Part shown: in pieces, positions 18,363 through 28,433 of the stretch | Layout of the letters: every line of letters starts with the position of its first letter | Position numbering within the stretch: position 1 is the stretch's first letter | Origin: Pseudomonadota bacterium | GTDB lineage: Bacteria > Desulfobacterota > Anaeroferrophillalia > Anaeroferrophillales > Tharpellaceae | Assembly (NCBI GenBank): GCA_030641485.1 | Contig: DAOWHJ010000016.1 | Location: forward strand, 1 to 32,437 | Direction: 5' to 3' | DNA: 32,437 nucleotides | The notes under the pieces: model-generated | What the model saw: only the letters and a program-made list of their open reading frames with translations | What the model was told of the DNA's origin: nothing | Databases searched by the model: none | Position numbers and translations under genes: made by a program

Positions 18363-20936
18363 TTAAAAAAATGATTGGGGGTCGATGTCCAGACGCCATT
18401 TCAGGGTGTTGGCAGTTGGTAGCATCGGGCGCCATTGACGGATGAAATTATGGAGTTCCGAGCGGTTTTGCGACTTTAGAAGCAGGCTCCAGCGGTAGTT
18501 GTTTTGAATCTTGACGATGGCCGAGGGGACCGGTCCTAAAAGGGCGATTGCAGGCAGGCTGAAATCGGGCTCATCAAGGTCCTGATTACTTAGATCGTCG
18601 AGGTTGCTTAACGTTGGGGCTGGTTGTTGGCCTAAAATCTGTTGACCGAGTGTTTTTGCCTGGTTCAAAAAATTGCGCACCAGCTCTTGGTTGGGACCGC
18701 TGGCACGGAGATTGGCCAGGTAAGAGAAGGGCGGGAACCTAAGTTCCTGTCGGTTTTGAATCTCCTCTTCATAAAAGGCTTCGTAGTCGTGGGCGGTGGC
18801 GGTCAAAACACTGTAGTGGTCAGGTTGCAGGGTTTGGACAATGACCTCTCCCGATGAACCCCCACGACCGCGCCCGGCCCGGCCCGCAACCTGGGCCAAG
18901 AGTTGAAAGGTTCTTTCAGGGGCGGTAAATTCCGGCATCTCCAAAGAGAGGTCGGCAAAAATTACGCCGACCAGATCGACCCCGGGGAAGTTATGGCCTT
19001 TAGCCAGCATCTGGGTGCCGAGCAGAACCTGGGCTTTGCCGGCGCGAAATTCTTCAATAATTCGACCAAGTTCACCTTTGCGCCGGGTTGCATCGCGATC
19101 GAGGCGCAGCACTTTGACTTCGGGGAAGTGTTTGCTTAAGCCCTCTTCAAGCTTTTGAATGCCGATGCCTAGAGGGAACAGGCGTTTGCCGCTGCATTTG
19201 GGACAAGTAGAAATTATGGGCTGCTGGCCGCCGCAATAGTGACAAACCAGCAGAGCTAAATTTTTATGGAAGGTCAAGTGGACCGAGCAGAGTTTACAGT
19301 CGGGCATATAGCCGCAATTTAAGCAGTAGAGAGTGCGGGAAAAACCGCGCTTATTAAGGAAGAGGATTACCTGGCGGTTGTTTGTAAAAACTGCCGCCAT
19401 TCGTTCCAGGAGTCGCGGGCTGAAACCATCCCAGGCAAACATGTTTTTTTGGGTTTTGGCAAGGTCGACAATCTCAACTTGCGGCATCGGTTTCTGATCA
19501 AGGCGCTCGGGTAGATGCAGAAGTTTGTAGCGTCCGTTTTGGGCACCATTGTAGCTGATCAGAGAGGGGGTCGCTGAGCCTAAGACGACACTACAGTTAG
19601 TCATCTGGCCTCGGAGCAGGGCCAGGTCACGGCCATTGTAGGCAAAGCCGGACTCCTGTTTGTAGGAGGGTTCATGCTCTTCGTCAACAATAATAATTCC
19701 TGGGTTTTTAAGTGGTGCAAATACTGCTGAACGGGCGCCAACGACAATTTTGGCTTTGCCAGAGGCAATCTGTCGCCACTGATCGTAGCGTTCACCACCG
19801 CTTAAACCACTGTGCAAAACCGCAACTAAAGAGCCGAATTCATGGACCAGGCGATCAACTAGCTCAATCGTTAAAGCGATCTCCGGAACCAGGTATATGG
19901 CCCCAGCACCCCGGTTGATAACTTCAGAAATGAGCTTGATGTAGATCTCGGTCTTGCCACTGCCGGTGACCCCGTGGAGGAGATAGGGCGAAAACTTATT
20001 CTGATCCAGATCCGGTTGAATCTGAGCAAAGATCTTATCTTGGCCCGGGGTTAAAACTACCTTCTCTTTCACGGTTGCCAGTGGAGCCTTATCATCATCG
20101 GTTAACGAGCGTAATTTGGGGATTTTAGCGACTTTAAGCCAGCCATTTTCTTGCCAGCGTTTGATTAAGGCGGCGCCACCAGTGAAGGTGCCAGTAAAAC
20201 GGCGCCGACTGAAAAAACCGCCGGCTTTGATAAACTCAATCAGCAGTTCTCGTTTATCCTTGGCAATTCGTGAGTTGTCGACCGCAGTAATGATTGCATC
20301 CTTATTTACGATTTCACAGATCAATTCAGTCTGCTCTTTAACCTGGGGTAAGAGCAGGCGTTCTTCACTTTTGATCGAGCCCGCTTTTTCCCAACGGGCT
20401 AGTCGGGATTTGAGGCGACTTAGAGGAATTGATTCGGCTATTTTAGTCGCGATTTCCGCTAGGGCTAGTGAACCCTCATTCGCTGTCAGCAGGTCAAGAA
20501 GTTCTGCCAAGAGAGGTGATTTGCTGCGAGTTACCGGGGGTGAGGCGTTTTCATTAAGACTGATAACTCTAAGTTGACGATACTGAAGACCACTCGGCAG
20601 CAGGGAAAAGAGGGCTTCACCCAACGGGACCTGATAGTAGTGGGCTGAACGCTGATAAAATTTAAGTTGTTCGGGGTTGAAGAGGGGGGCAGTATCAACC
20701 ACGGCCTTTAGCTTTTGTAAAATTACTCCATTTTTAAGATTCGGGGCCTCTTGGGTGATGGCTACGAGGTATCCGCTGGTCAATCGATTGCGAAAAGGTG
20801 CGAGAACCCTTTTTCCGATTGCAAGCTCACTGCTCAAGGCCGAGTCGTCAACCAGATAAGTGAAAATCGTATCCAGGGGTAGATTAAAAACTACTTGAGC
20901 ATAGAGAGGGGGTGAAAATGCAGGAGATGAAGACAT
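18363..20936 (-). CDS. priA: Primosomal protein N' (replication restart helicase PriA)
   Basis: Walker A LLHGVTGSGKTEIY, IIVDEEHEPSYKQ, zinc-binding cysteines (LYCLNCGYMPDCKLCSVHLTFH...LVCHYCGGQQPIISTCPKCSG), QVAGRAGRG. Confidence 0.97.
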   Translation of the reverse strand: MSSSPAFSPPLYAQVVFNLPLDTIFTYLVDDSALSSELAIGKRVLAPFRNRLTSGYLVAITQEAPNLKNGVILQKLKAVVDTAPLFNPEQLKFYQRSAHYYQVPLGEALFSLLPSGLQYRQLRVISLNENASPPVTRSKSPLLAELLDLLTANEGSLALAEIATKIAESIPLSRLKSRLARWEKAGSIKSEERLLLPQVKEQTELICEIVNKDAIITAVDNSRIAKDKRELLIEFIKAGGFFSRRRFTGTFTGGAALIKRWQENGWLKVAKIPKLRSLTDDDKAPLATVKEKVVLTPGQDKIFAQIQPDLDQNKFSPYLLHGVTGSGKTEIYIKLISEVINRGAGAIYLVPEIALTIELVDRLVHEFGSLVAVLHSGLSGGERYDQWRQIASGKAKIVVGARSAVFAPLKNPGIIIVDEEHEPSYKQESGFAYNGRDLALLRGQMTNCSVVLGSATPSLISYNGAQNGRYKLLHLPERLDQKPMPQVEIVDLAKTQKNMFAWDGFSPRLLERMAAVFTNNRQVILFLNKRGFSRTLYCLNCGYMPDCKLCSVHLTFHKNLALLVCHYCGGQQPIISTCPKCSGKRLFPLGIGIQKLEEGLSKHFPEVKVLRLDRDATRRKGELGRIIEEFRAGKAQVLLGTQMLAKGHNFPGVDLVGVIFADLSLEMPEFTAPERTFQLLAQVAGRAGRGRGGSSGEVIVQTLQPDHYSVLTATAHDYEAFYEEEIQNRQELRFPPFSYLANLRASGPNQELVRNFLNQAKTLGQQILGQQPAPTLSNLDDLSNQDLDEPDFSLPAIALLGPVPSAIVKIQNNYRWSLLLKSQNRSELHNFIRQWRPMLPTANTLKWRLDIDPQSFF

Positions 20937-20938
20937 GA

Positions 20939-23509
20939 TTAACGCTTAATCAATTCGACAATGGTGATTGCCGCCCTGCCAGCGGTATTGTCGGGGTGGG
21001 AAAAGCTGCTGACGTAGGGGAGTTCTTTTAAGGCCTCATGCAGGCCCTGGCGCAGGCGGCCGGTACCGTGACCGTGGATTAATTCGATGCGCTCCTGGCC
21101 GCCGACCACGGCTTGGTCGATAAATGGAATTAGCAGATTGATGGCTTCTTCAACTCGCTTGCCGACCAGATTAAGGACTAGGGTCGCACCTGAAAATGTC
21201 GGCCTACTCTTTGTGCCGGAGTGTTGGTTCTGCGCGAAGCGTTCCTGGTTGGCTTCATTAAGCCCAATAACGTTTCTGATCTTGACGGTGGCGTTGCCGG
21301 AATTTACGGCCTGCTCTTTACGGGTTTGTGGCAGGTGGCGATTGATCTTGTTCCGGTCGAGTTTGACCCGCAAATTGCCGTCAAGTAAAACCGTAAAACG
21401 CTTGCCGGTTTTCTCGATTGTGATAACGGTTGCCGTTTTGGTTTGGCCGGCCACCATCAGCCGGTCACCTTCTCTGATCTTGGCAAAATCAATCTTTGCC
21501 AGTTCAGATTGGCGTGCTGGTATAAGTTTTGAAACTTCAGCGTAGGCTTCGTTGAAGCTGCCACGTAATTTGCCAACCTTGATTTCTGGCAACTCTTCAG
21601 TTAATGCATTCTCGACAATTTGCTGCCGGACACCATCCAGCATAACTTTGCTGGTTTCAAGTTCATCAAGGCGGATTTTGAATTTCTGTCGCGCCTTTTT
21701 AACCAGTTTGCCAATCTCCTCTCGGGCGCTCTCTTTGACCTTCTCTTTTTCAGTTTCAAGCTCTAGAGTCAGGCGGGAGGCGCGCTCTTTTTCGATTCGG
21801 GCCTGTTGTTTTAGCTTAAGTAACTCAGTTTCATGGTTGGCGCTATTTGCTAAACGTCTCTCAAGCTGAGTTGCAAGGTTGGTAGTTCGGACCTCACTCT
21901 CATCCAGAAGTGAGCGGGCCTGTTCGATAAGCTCTTCGGTAAAACCGAGATTGTGGGCAATCATCAGGGCGTTACTGAGGCCGGGAACCCCATATTGCAG
22001 GTGGTAGAGAGGGCTGAAGGTTTTGGGGTCAAAAGCCACAGCGACACTGCAGACACCTTCGGTTTCGTAGGCGTATGATTTGACATCGTTATAGTGGGTT
22101 GTGACCATGAAAGTTATTTGTCGTCTTTTCAACTCCATCAAGACGGCCTGAGCCAGAGCCGCACCCTCTTTGGGGTCGGTGCCGACCCCCAACTCGTCCA
22201 AGAGAACCAGCGAACGCGAATCTGCAATCTCAAGTATTGCTTTAACCGCCAGCAGGTGGCCGGAAAACGTACTTAAAGATGCGGCCAGATTTTGTTCATC
22301 GCCGATGGTGGCTAAGACCTTACCGAAAAGTGGTACTCGGCTCTCTTTGGCAACTGGCAGTAACAAGCCACATCGCGCCATCAAGGCGATCAGGCCGGAA
22401 GTCTTTAGACTCACAGTTTTACCGCCGGTGTTGGCGCCAGAGATTATCAGGCCGTAGCGGGTCGCCGGAAACTCAATGTCGATTGCTATAACTTCAGATG
22501 GTTTAGCGGATGCCGCCAGCAACGGGTGGCGGGCTTTTTTTAGGGAAAATCCGTTTTCCTCCCAAGACTCAAGTAAAATTGGGGCACAGGCATTGATTTG
22601 CTGGGCAAATCGGGCTTTAGCCTGCAATTTATCAAGGGCGAAAACTTTAATCAAGGTCGAGTTGATTGAGGCTGTCGCCTCCCGCAGGCGATCAGCAATC
22701 ATCTTCAGAATTGCAATCTCCTCTTGTTTCTCTTCCTGGAGGAGCAAGGCTAAACCATTGTTGAGGGAGACACTGTTTAGAGGCTCGACAAAGAAGGTCT
22801 GTTTGGAACGGGAATGGTCATGAATAATGCCATCGATAGCCCCGCGAAAGTTGGTTCTTAAGGGGAGAACATAGCGTTGGTTGCGGATGGTGATCAAATT
22901 CTCCTGAATATAGGGTTCAAACTCAGGGCTGCTTAAAACGGCATTCAGATTGGTGTGAATCTGGCGTCGGGATGAGCCGATGCGACGACGAATATCTTTA
23001 AGCTCAAGGCTGGCGTTGTCACGAATATCCTCTTCATTGTTGATACAGCTTTCAATGAGTTTTAAGAGTGGTGTGAATGATTCGATTTCAGAAAAGGTTG
23101 GGGCGAGTGGTCGATATAGGGTTTCAGATTCTTCCGCGACCCGGTTGCGGTAGTCGCGAAGATTGCCTAAGGCGGCAAAGGTTCCGGCTATAAACAGCAG
23201 CTCACGCGGAGCCAGCCAGCTTTCAGGAAAGTGAACCTCTTCTAAAAAAGGTTCCAGGTCTTCAATGCCAGACAGCGGAACCGTGCCGGTTTCGGCAATT
23301 AAATCCTTGAAAGCTGCGGTCAAATTTAACTCTACACTCAACTGGGCCCAGGTTTTACTGGTTTCGACAGTGGTCGGTTTAAGGGCTAAAAGCTGGGCCT
23401 TTGCCGGGGCGGTGGCGGCCTGGTTAGCGACCAGGGCCAGAACTTTGTCAAGCTCGAGAATTCGGGCCGCGAGCTCCTCCGGGGTTAAAAGTGCAGGTTT
23501 TTCGTTCAT
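20939..23509 (-). CDS. mutS2: MutS2 family protein with C-terminal Smr domain
   Basis: GLIISGANTGGKTVSLKTSGLIALMARCGLLLP, LVLLDELGVGTDPKEGAALAQAVL, C-terminal LVGKRVEEAINLLIPFIDQAVVGGQERIELIHGHGTGRLRQGLHEAL. Confidence 0.96.
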   Translation of the reverse strand: MNEKPALLTPEELAARILELDKVLALVANQAATAPAKAQLLALKPTTVETSKTWAQLSVELNLTAAFKDLIAETGTVPLSGIEDLEPFLEEVHFPESWLAPRELLFIAGTFAALGNLRDYRNRVAEESETLYRPLAPTFSEIESFTPLLKLIESCINNEEDIRDNASLELKDIRRRIGSSRRQIHTNLNAVLSSPEFEPYIQENLITIRNQRYVLPLRTNFRGAIDGIIHDHSRSKQTFFVEPLNSVSLNNGLALLLQEEKQEEIAILKMIADRLREATASINSTLIKVFALDKLQAKARFAQQINACAPILLESWEENGFSLKKARHPLLAASAKPSEVIAIDIEFPATRYGLIISGANTGGKTVSLKTSGLIALMARCGLLLPVAKESRVPLFGKVLATIGDEQNLAASLSTFSGHLLAVKAILEIADSRSLVLLDELGVGTDPKEGAALAQAVLMELKRRQITFMVTTHYNDVKSYAYETEGVCSVAVAFDPKTFSPLYHLQYGVPGLSNALMIAHNLGFTEELIEQARSLLDESEVRTTNLATQLERRLANSANHETELLKLKQQARIEKERASRLTLELETEKEKVKESAREEIGKLVKKARQKFKIRLDELETSKVMLDGVRQQIVENALTEELPEIKVGKLRGSFNEAYAEVSKLIPARQSELAKIDFAKIREGDRLMVAGQTKTATVITIEKTGKRFTVLLDGNLRVKLDRNKINRHLPQTRKEQAVNSGNATVKIRNVIGLNEANQERFAQNQHSGTKSRPTFSGATLVLNLVGKRVEEAINLLIPFIDQAVVGGQERIELIHGHGTGRLRQGLHEALKELPYVSSFSHPDNTAGRAAITIVELIKR

Positions 23510-23517
23510 CGATAGAA

Positions 23518-23961
23518 TTATCCCAAAAGCCTAGCAACCATCTGATTGACGGCCTTGCCATCGGCGCGACCAGCAACCTTTGGCATTACGACCTTCATCA
23601 CTTTTCCCATATCTTTTTTGCTTTCAGCTTGAGCTTCTGTGATCGCCTCTTTGACCAGCTGCTCGAGTTCAGCCTCGGGCAGAGCTGCGGGCAGGTACCC
23701 CTCAAGAACTGCGATCTCCTCACGCTCTTTGGCGGCAAGCTCGGGACGGTCACCTTTAGTGAATTGTTCGGCCGAATCGTTGCGTTGTTTCACCATGCGC
23801 GTAATGACCTGGAGAATATCTTCATCTTTAAGCTCACATTGATTTTCGATGCGGCGATTCTTGATTTCGGCGGTCAGCATGCGTAAAACCCCCAAGCGAA
23901 GTTTTTCCTTTTTGCGCATAGCATCTTTGACGGCGGTCGTAATCTCTTCTTGTAAACTCAT
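23518..23961 (-). CDS. GatB/YqeY domain-containing protein
   Basis: YqeY-like: AMRKKEKLRLGVLRMLTAEIKNRRIE...YLPAALPEAELEQLVKEAI...GKVMKVVMPKVAGRADGKAVNQMV. Confidence 0.93.
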   Translation of the reverse strand: MSLQEEITTAVKDAMRKKEKLRLGVLRMLTAEIKNRRIENQCELKDEDILQVITRMVKQRNDSAEQFTKGDRPELAAKEREEIAVLEGYLPAALPEAELEQLVKEAITEAQAESKKDMGKVMKVVMPKVAGRADGKAVNQMVARLLG

Positions 23962-24163
23962 AAGTTTATAGCTCCTTACAAATTGAGGGCACTTTTGATA
24001 TTTTAATTGAGTAACTTACATACACAACAACAATCGAAAAGACAAGCCCGCTTGTCGGGGGATCGGCAAATTACACATTGGGCTTGACTCTGTTGACGGC
24101 ATCTAGTAGGCTGATTTTTCCGTTTTCAAATAACATTTTCCAACCCTAAAGAGACTAAAATAG

Positions 24164-24928
24164 ATGGCTGAAAAAGAGCATACCCTGGCAGTTTTTATTG
24201 ATTTTGAGAACTTGGCCTTAGGGTTTAAAGGGCGCAAGAATAATGAGAGGTTTGAGATCTCAACCATATTGGCACGACTAGTTGAAAAGGGTAAGGTGAT
24301 TGCCAAAAAAGCTTATGCTGACTGGTCGAGTTACGCCAAGTTTAAGGAGGAGTTGCATGGGGAAGCGATCGAGTTGATTGAGATCCCTCGGCGTCGGATG
24401 ACTGGTAAAAATTCGGCCGATATTCGTCTCTGCGTTGACGCGATGGATATGTCTTATGCCAAGGATCATATCGATACCTTTGTTATTGTCTCCGGTGATA
24501 GCGACTTTTCACCTCTGGTTTCAAAATTGAAGGAGAACGGCAAGCAGGTGATTGGTATCGGTATGCGCGATAGCACCTCAGATCTCTTGAGTAATAACTG
24601 TGATGAGTTTCTCTTTTATGAAGATCTTGAACAGGCAGCCCAGACGACCCCGCCGGAGCTTGGCGGTGATATCTCAGAAGAGAAACGTGAAGCCTTCAAG
24701 CTGCTTTTCGATTCGATTACGGCTTTGATGCGTGAGAATAAAGAGGTACTCTGGTCGTCAATGATAAAACAGACGATGCAGCGTAAACGGCCCTCATTTA
24801 ATGAGTCAACTGCCGGCTACCGCTCTTTTAGCGAGATGCTGCTGGACGGTGCCAAACGTAATTATCTGCAGGTCAGTAAAGACAAAAAAAGCGGCACCCT
24901 GGTGGTTGATGGTTTCGGTAGTAAGTAG
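24164..24928 (+). CDS. NYN domain (DUF88/LabA-like) putative RNase with C-terminal OST-HTH/LOTUS-like domain
   Basis: [64 protein letters not shown]-terminal [41 protein letters not shown]. Confidence 0.88.
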   Translation: MAEKEHTLAVFIDFENLALGFKGRKNNERFEISTILARLVEKGKVIAKKAYADWSSYAKFKEELHGEAIELIEIPRRRMTGKNSADIRLCVDAMDMSYAKDHIDTFVIVSGDSDFSPLVSKLKENGKQVIGIGMRDSTSDLLSNNCDEFLFYEDLEQAAQTTPPELGGDISEEKREAFKLLFDSITALMRENKEVLWSSMIKQTMQRKRPSFNESTAGYRSFSEMLLDGAKRNYLQVSKDKKSGTLVVDGFGSK

Positions 24929-24942
24929 AGAGGTTGGTCTCC

Positions 24943-25509
24943 ATGCTTTTGATGATCGATAACTACGACTCATTTACCTACAATATTGTTCAGTATTTCG
25001 GAATTCTGGGTGAAGAGGTGGTGGTTAAACGCAACGATGAGATTGATCTTTCCGGGATTGAAGCGCTCAAACCGGAACGGCTGGTTATCTCCCCGGGCCC
25101 CTGTACCCCGACTGAGGCCGGAATTTCAGTCGCCGCGATTAAGGCTTTTGCCGGAAAACTGCCGATCTTAGGAGTCTGTCTTGGGCATCAGAGTATTGGC
25201 GCGGCATTTGGGGCGACCATTGTTCGGGCCGAGCGGATCATGCACGGTAAAACCTCAGAGGTTGAACACGACGAGCGCGATCTTTTTAAAGATATTGCCA
25301 ATCCCTTCACTGCGACCCGCTACCACTCCCTGGTAATTGATCCCGCAACCATGCCGGCTGAACTTGAAGTTACCGCCCGGGCTTGTGATGATCAGGAGAT
25401 TATGGGGGTTCGTCATAAAGAGTATCCGATCTGGGGTATTCAATTTCATCCTGAATCTATCCTCACCGAAGCCGGCATGCCAATTCTGAAAAACTTTCTG
25501 AGTTTATAA
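24943..25509 (+). CDS. Anthranilate/aminodeoxychorismate synthase component II (glutamine amidotransferase)
   Basis: [78 protein letters not shown] at 24943 preferred over the track's TTG. Confidence 0.93.
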   Translation: MLLMIDNYDSFTYNIVQYFGILGEEVVVKRNDEIDLSGIEALKPERLVISPGPCTPTEAGISVAAIKAFAGKLPILGVCLGHQSIGAAFGATIVRAERIMHGKTSEVEHDERDLFKDIANPFTATRYHSLVIDPATMPAELEVTARACDDQEIMGVRHKEYPIWGIQFHPESILTEAGMPILKNFLSL

Positions 25510-25609
25510 GTTAGGGTATCTTACTATCCATGTAGGGTTAGTTTCCCCTGGGGATATATCCGGGTATCCTTCACATTTTGGCAGTTTGAAACTAAAGCCG
25601 AGCACTCCC

Positions 25610-26536
25610 ATGGGCAACATAATTACGACAATTATCCCAATTTTTATGCTGATTATGTTGGGGGCCGGAGCACGAAAATTCGGTTTTATGAAGACCGATT
25701 TTATCGCCGCTGCCAACCGCCTGGTTTTTTTTCTGGCGATCCCCGCCCTGGTCTTTCGGGCCCTGACTAAAGCTTCATTACGTTCCGAATTCGATCTCTG
25801 GTCGGTAATTATGATGAATATTGCCGTCCTGCTGGTGGTGATGCTTGCGGTTTTTTGCAACCGCTGGCAGAAAACACCGAATACCCCTCTGCAAGGAACC
25901 TTTGCCCAATCGACTATTCATGGTAACCTGGGCTATATCGGGTTGGCGGTGGCCTTTTACTACCTTGATGAGAGTGGTTTTGCACGGGCCAGTATGCTGG
26001 TGGGTTTCTTGATGATTCTCCAGAATCTTTTGGGGGTGGTGCTCCTGCACTACTACTGCTGTGAGAATAACGTATCTCGTCGGGCGCGCGACTTTCTCCT
26101 GCCGGTCTTATTTAATCCAGTTATTCTCGCGGCTCTGTCCGGGATTATTTTTAATCTCAGCGGTCTGCCGATGCCCCAGATTTTTGATCGCTTTTTGTTG
26201 ATTTTAAGCGGTCTGGCCTTGCCGATGGGTCTCTTGCTGATCGGTGCCTCAATCTCTTTTGCCCTGCTTAAGCAGTGGCTGCCGCAGGCAGCCTTGGTCG
26301 CTTTTTTTAAGTTACTTTTGTTGCCAGCACTGGGTTGGTTACTTTTTCGTTTGGTCGGAGTTGAGTCGCAAACCTTTACCCCGGCTCTAATCCTGCTCGC
26401 CGCGCCAACCGCCACCCTGACCTATGTTATGGCCAGAGAGATGGGCGGTCATGTCGACCTGGCGGTGGCGTCGATCTCCTTAACTACAATTCTTTCAGCA
26501 TTTAGTTACGCCTTTTGGCTGGGTCTGTTAAATTGA
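25610..26536 (+). CDS. AEC family transporter
   Basis: Multi-TM permease; AEC-like FGFMKTDFIAAANRLVFFLAIPALVFRAL, QSTIHGNLGYIGLAVAFYYL, LLAAPTATLTYVMAREMGGHVDLAVASISLTTILS. Confidence 0.85.
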   Translation: MGNIITTIIPIFMLIMLGAGARKFGFMKTDFIAAANRLVFFLAIPALVFRALTKASLRSEFDLWSVIMMNIAVLLVVMLAVFCNRWQKTPNTPLQGTFAQSTIHGNLGYIGLAVAFYYLDESGFARASMLVGFLMILQNLLGVVLLHYYCCENNVSRRARDFLLPVLFNPVILAALSGIIFNLSGLPMPQIFDRFLLILSGLALPMGLLLIGASISFALLKQWLPQAALVAFFKLLLLPALGWLLFRLVGVESQTFTPALILLAAPTATLTYVMAREMGGHVDLAVASISLTTILSAFSYAFWLGLLN

Positions 26537-26767
26537 CAAAATTCAGGGTTGCATGAACTGTAAAGAGTGGGAAGCAGAGGGCCATGAAAAATATGTTAAC
26601 TATACCGGGATCATACTGATCAGAGCCGGGAGCCAGCCGAGTCAGCAGGCCCGTACAGTACATTAGTAGCAAACTCCATCCAGCCCAATAGATTCAGACA
26701 GTAATAGTCGGGTAACATTCAGCTTGCCAAGCTGGAGGGGCAACTGAAAGTACAGGAGGACTGAGTT

Positions 26768-27205
26768 ATGCGAGCCGGTGATATGGTTATCAGCGCGACC
26801 GAGGGCGAGATTAAAGAGATTTTCACCAAGACCCAAACGATTGCCATTGTCGGGCTCTCTCCTAAGCCTGAAAAAGATAGCAACAAAGTTGCAGAATACT
26901 TGCAGATGGCTGGCTATAGAATTATCCCGATCTATCCGCAGGCCGAGGTAATCTTGGGCGAGAAGGTCTATCGCAACCTTGATGAGATTGACGAAGTAAT
27001 AGATCTGGTTAATATCTTTCGTAAAACAGAATTTATTGCAACGATTGTTGATAAGGTTCTCGCTCGCGATGATGTTAAATGTGTTTGGACCCAACTTAAT
27101 CTGGTCGACAACCTGGCGGCGAAAAAAGTTTTATCTTCCGGGCGCTGTGTGGTTCAGGATCTTTGTACCAAAATTGAACATCAGAGACTATTCCCTGCCA
27201 GCTGA
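26768..27205 (+). CDS. CoA-binding domain protein (YccU-like)
   Basis: QTIAIVGLSPKPEKDSNKVAEYLQMAGYRIIPIYPQAEVILGEKVYRNLDEI...VWTQLNLVDNLAAKKVLSSGRCVVQDLCTKIEHQRL; AGGAGG Shine-Dalgarno upstream. Confidence 0.87.
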   Translation: MRAGDMVISATEGEIKEIFTKTQTIAIVGLSPKPEKDSNKVAEYLQMAGYRIIPIYPQAEVILGEKVYRNLDEIDEVIDLVNIFRKTEFIATIVDKVLARDDVKCVWTQLNLVDNLAAKKVLSSGRCVVQDLCTKIEHQRLFPAS

Positions 27206-27277
27206 ATTGTTACAAAGTACGATTAATTAATGAGATTCTCAAGCTCTATAACCTATAATGAAGTGAGGAAAGTAGAT

Positions 27278-28054
27278 ATGGATTATCAGGAAATTTTATT
27301 TACCACTAAAGGCCCGGTTGGTTACCTTACCCTCAATAATGCGGGTAAAATCAATGCTCTTTCGGTGCAGATGATTAAAGAGATCATTGATTTGTTGAAT
27401 GGAGTCAGCAATGATGACTCACTCAAGGTGATCGTTATAAAGGCTGCCGGTAAGCATTTTTGTGCTGGTCACTATCTGGCTGAAATGGTTGATGCCGGGG
27501 TTAAAGAGTATAAACATATTTTTGATCAGTGCACCAAAATGATGATGTTGATTCATGAAATCCCCCAGATTGTTATCGCTCAGGTTCAGGGGATTGCGAC
27601 CGCCGCAGGCTGTCAGCTGGCGGCTTGGTGTGATTTGGTCGTGGCTGAAGAGGGGGCTCGATTCTCAACCCCTGGGGTCAAAATAGGCCTTTTTTGCACA
27701 ACCCCGATGGTTGCGATTACTCGGGCCATTGGTCGCAAGGCAGCAATGGAAATGTTGATTACCGGCCGTGAATTTTTTGCTGCAGAGGCGAAAGAGTTAG
27801 GTCTAATCAACCAGGTTGTTGCTCTTGAAAAACTCGATCAAACAACGACAGAAATTGCCGAACAGATTGCTCAAGCCAGTGGTTTTGCTCTGGCTGTGGG
27901 TAAGCAAGGGTTCTACGCGCAGGCTGATATGAGCGATGCCCAGGCTTTTCACTATGCCAAACACACAATTGTTATGAATAATCTCTCAGAGGATGCTCAG
28001 AATGGGATTAAGGCTTTCTTGGGGAAGCAGAAGCCGGAGTGGAAAAACCGCTAG
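27278..28054 (+). CDS. Enoyl-CoA hydratase/isomerase family protein
   Basis: VGYLTLNNAGKINALSVQMIKEI, AAGKHFCAGHYLAEM, QGIATAAGCQLAAWCDLVVAEEGARFSTPGVKIGLFCTTP, GREFFAAEAKELGLINQVV. ATG 27278 with GAGGAA Shine-Dalgarno preferred over track start. Confidence 0.9.
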   Translation: MDYQEILFTTKGPVGYLTLNNAGKINALSVQMIKEIIDLLNGVSNDDSLKVIVIKAAGKHFCAGHYLAEMVDAGVKEYKHIFDQCTKMMMLIHEIPQIVIAQVQGIATAAGCQLAAWCDLVVAEEGARFSTPGVKIGLFCTTPMVAITRAIGRKAAMEMLITGREFFAAEAKELGLINQVVALEKLDQTTTEIAEQIAQASGFALAVGKQGFYAQADMSDAQAFHYAKHTIVMNNLSEDAQNGIKAFLGKQKPEWKNR

Positions 28055-28433
28055 AAGGCTGCCCCAGATACAGTCTGACTTGACAGAAGAAGGGCGAAAA
28101 AATTAAAGATTTTCAGAGAACGTGGTTAAAGGCAGCTCGATAAGTGCTATGGTTTGTGGTTAAGAATGATGTTACGTATATTTACGATGAAGTTTAAGTT
28201 CGATGTCTGGTAAAAGAGGATTACGAAGGCATCTGGATGTATATTATGATGGGTGACTTAGAAACAGCTTCATGCTCCTGAGTCTGAAGCTGAACAGGTT
28301 ACAAAGACAATAAAACCTCTTTTAGAAGTGGACTTAACCGCAAACTATGTGCTAATACGGTATCTTAGATATAGCGCCATATAATATAAAGCAAAATAAC
28401 CTTAGATGTAAATAAGATCCAAGGAGCCATGAT

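Noticed and set aside
25504-26415. Minus-strand ORFs opposite the AEC transporter (25504..25860, 25778..26050, 26053..26415)
   Set aside because: Antisense to a convincing membrane transporter; basic or low-complexity composition with no motif.
28265-28292. CAGCTTCA-N12-TGAAGCTG hairpin
   Set aside because: 8-bp stem with a long loop in decayed DNA; plausible by chance and no T-run follows.
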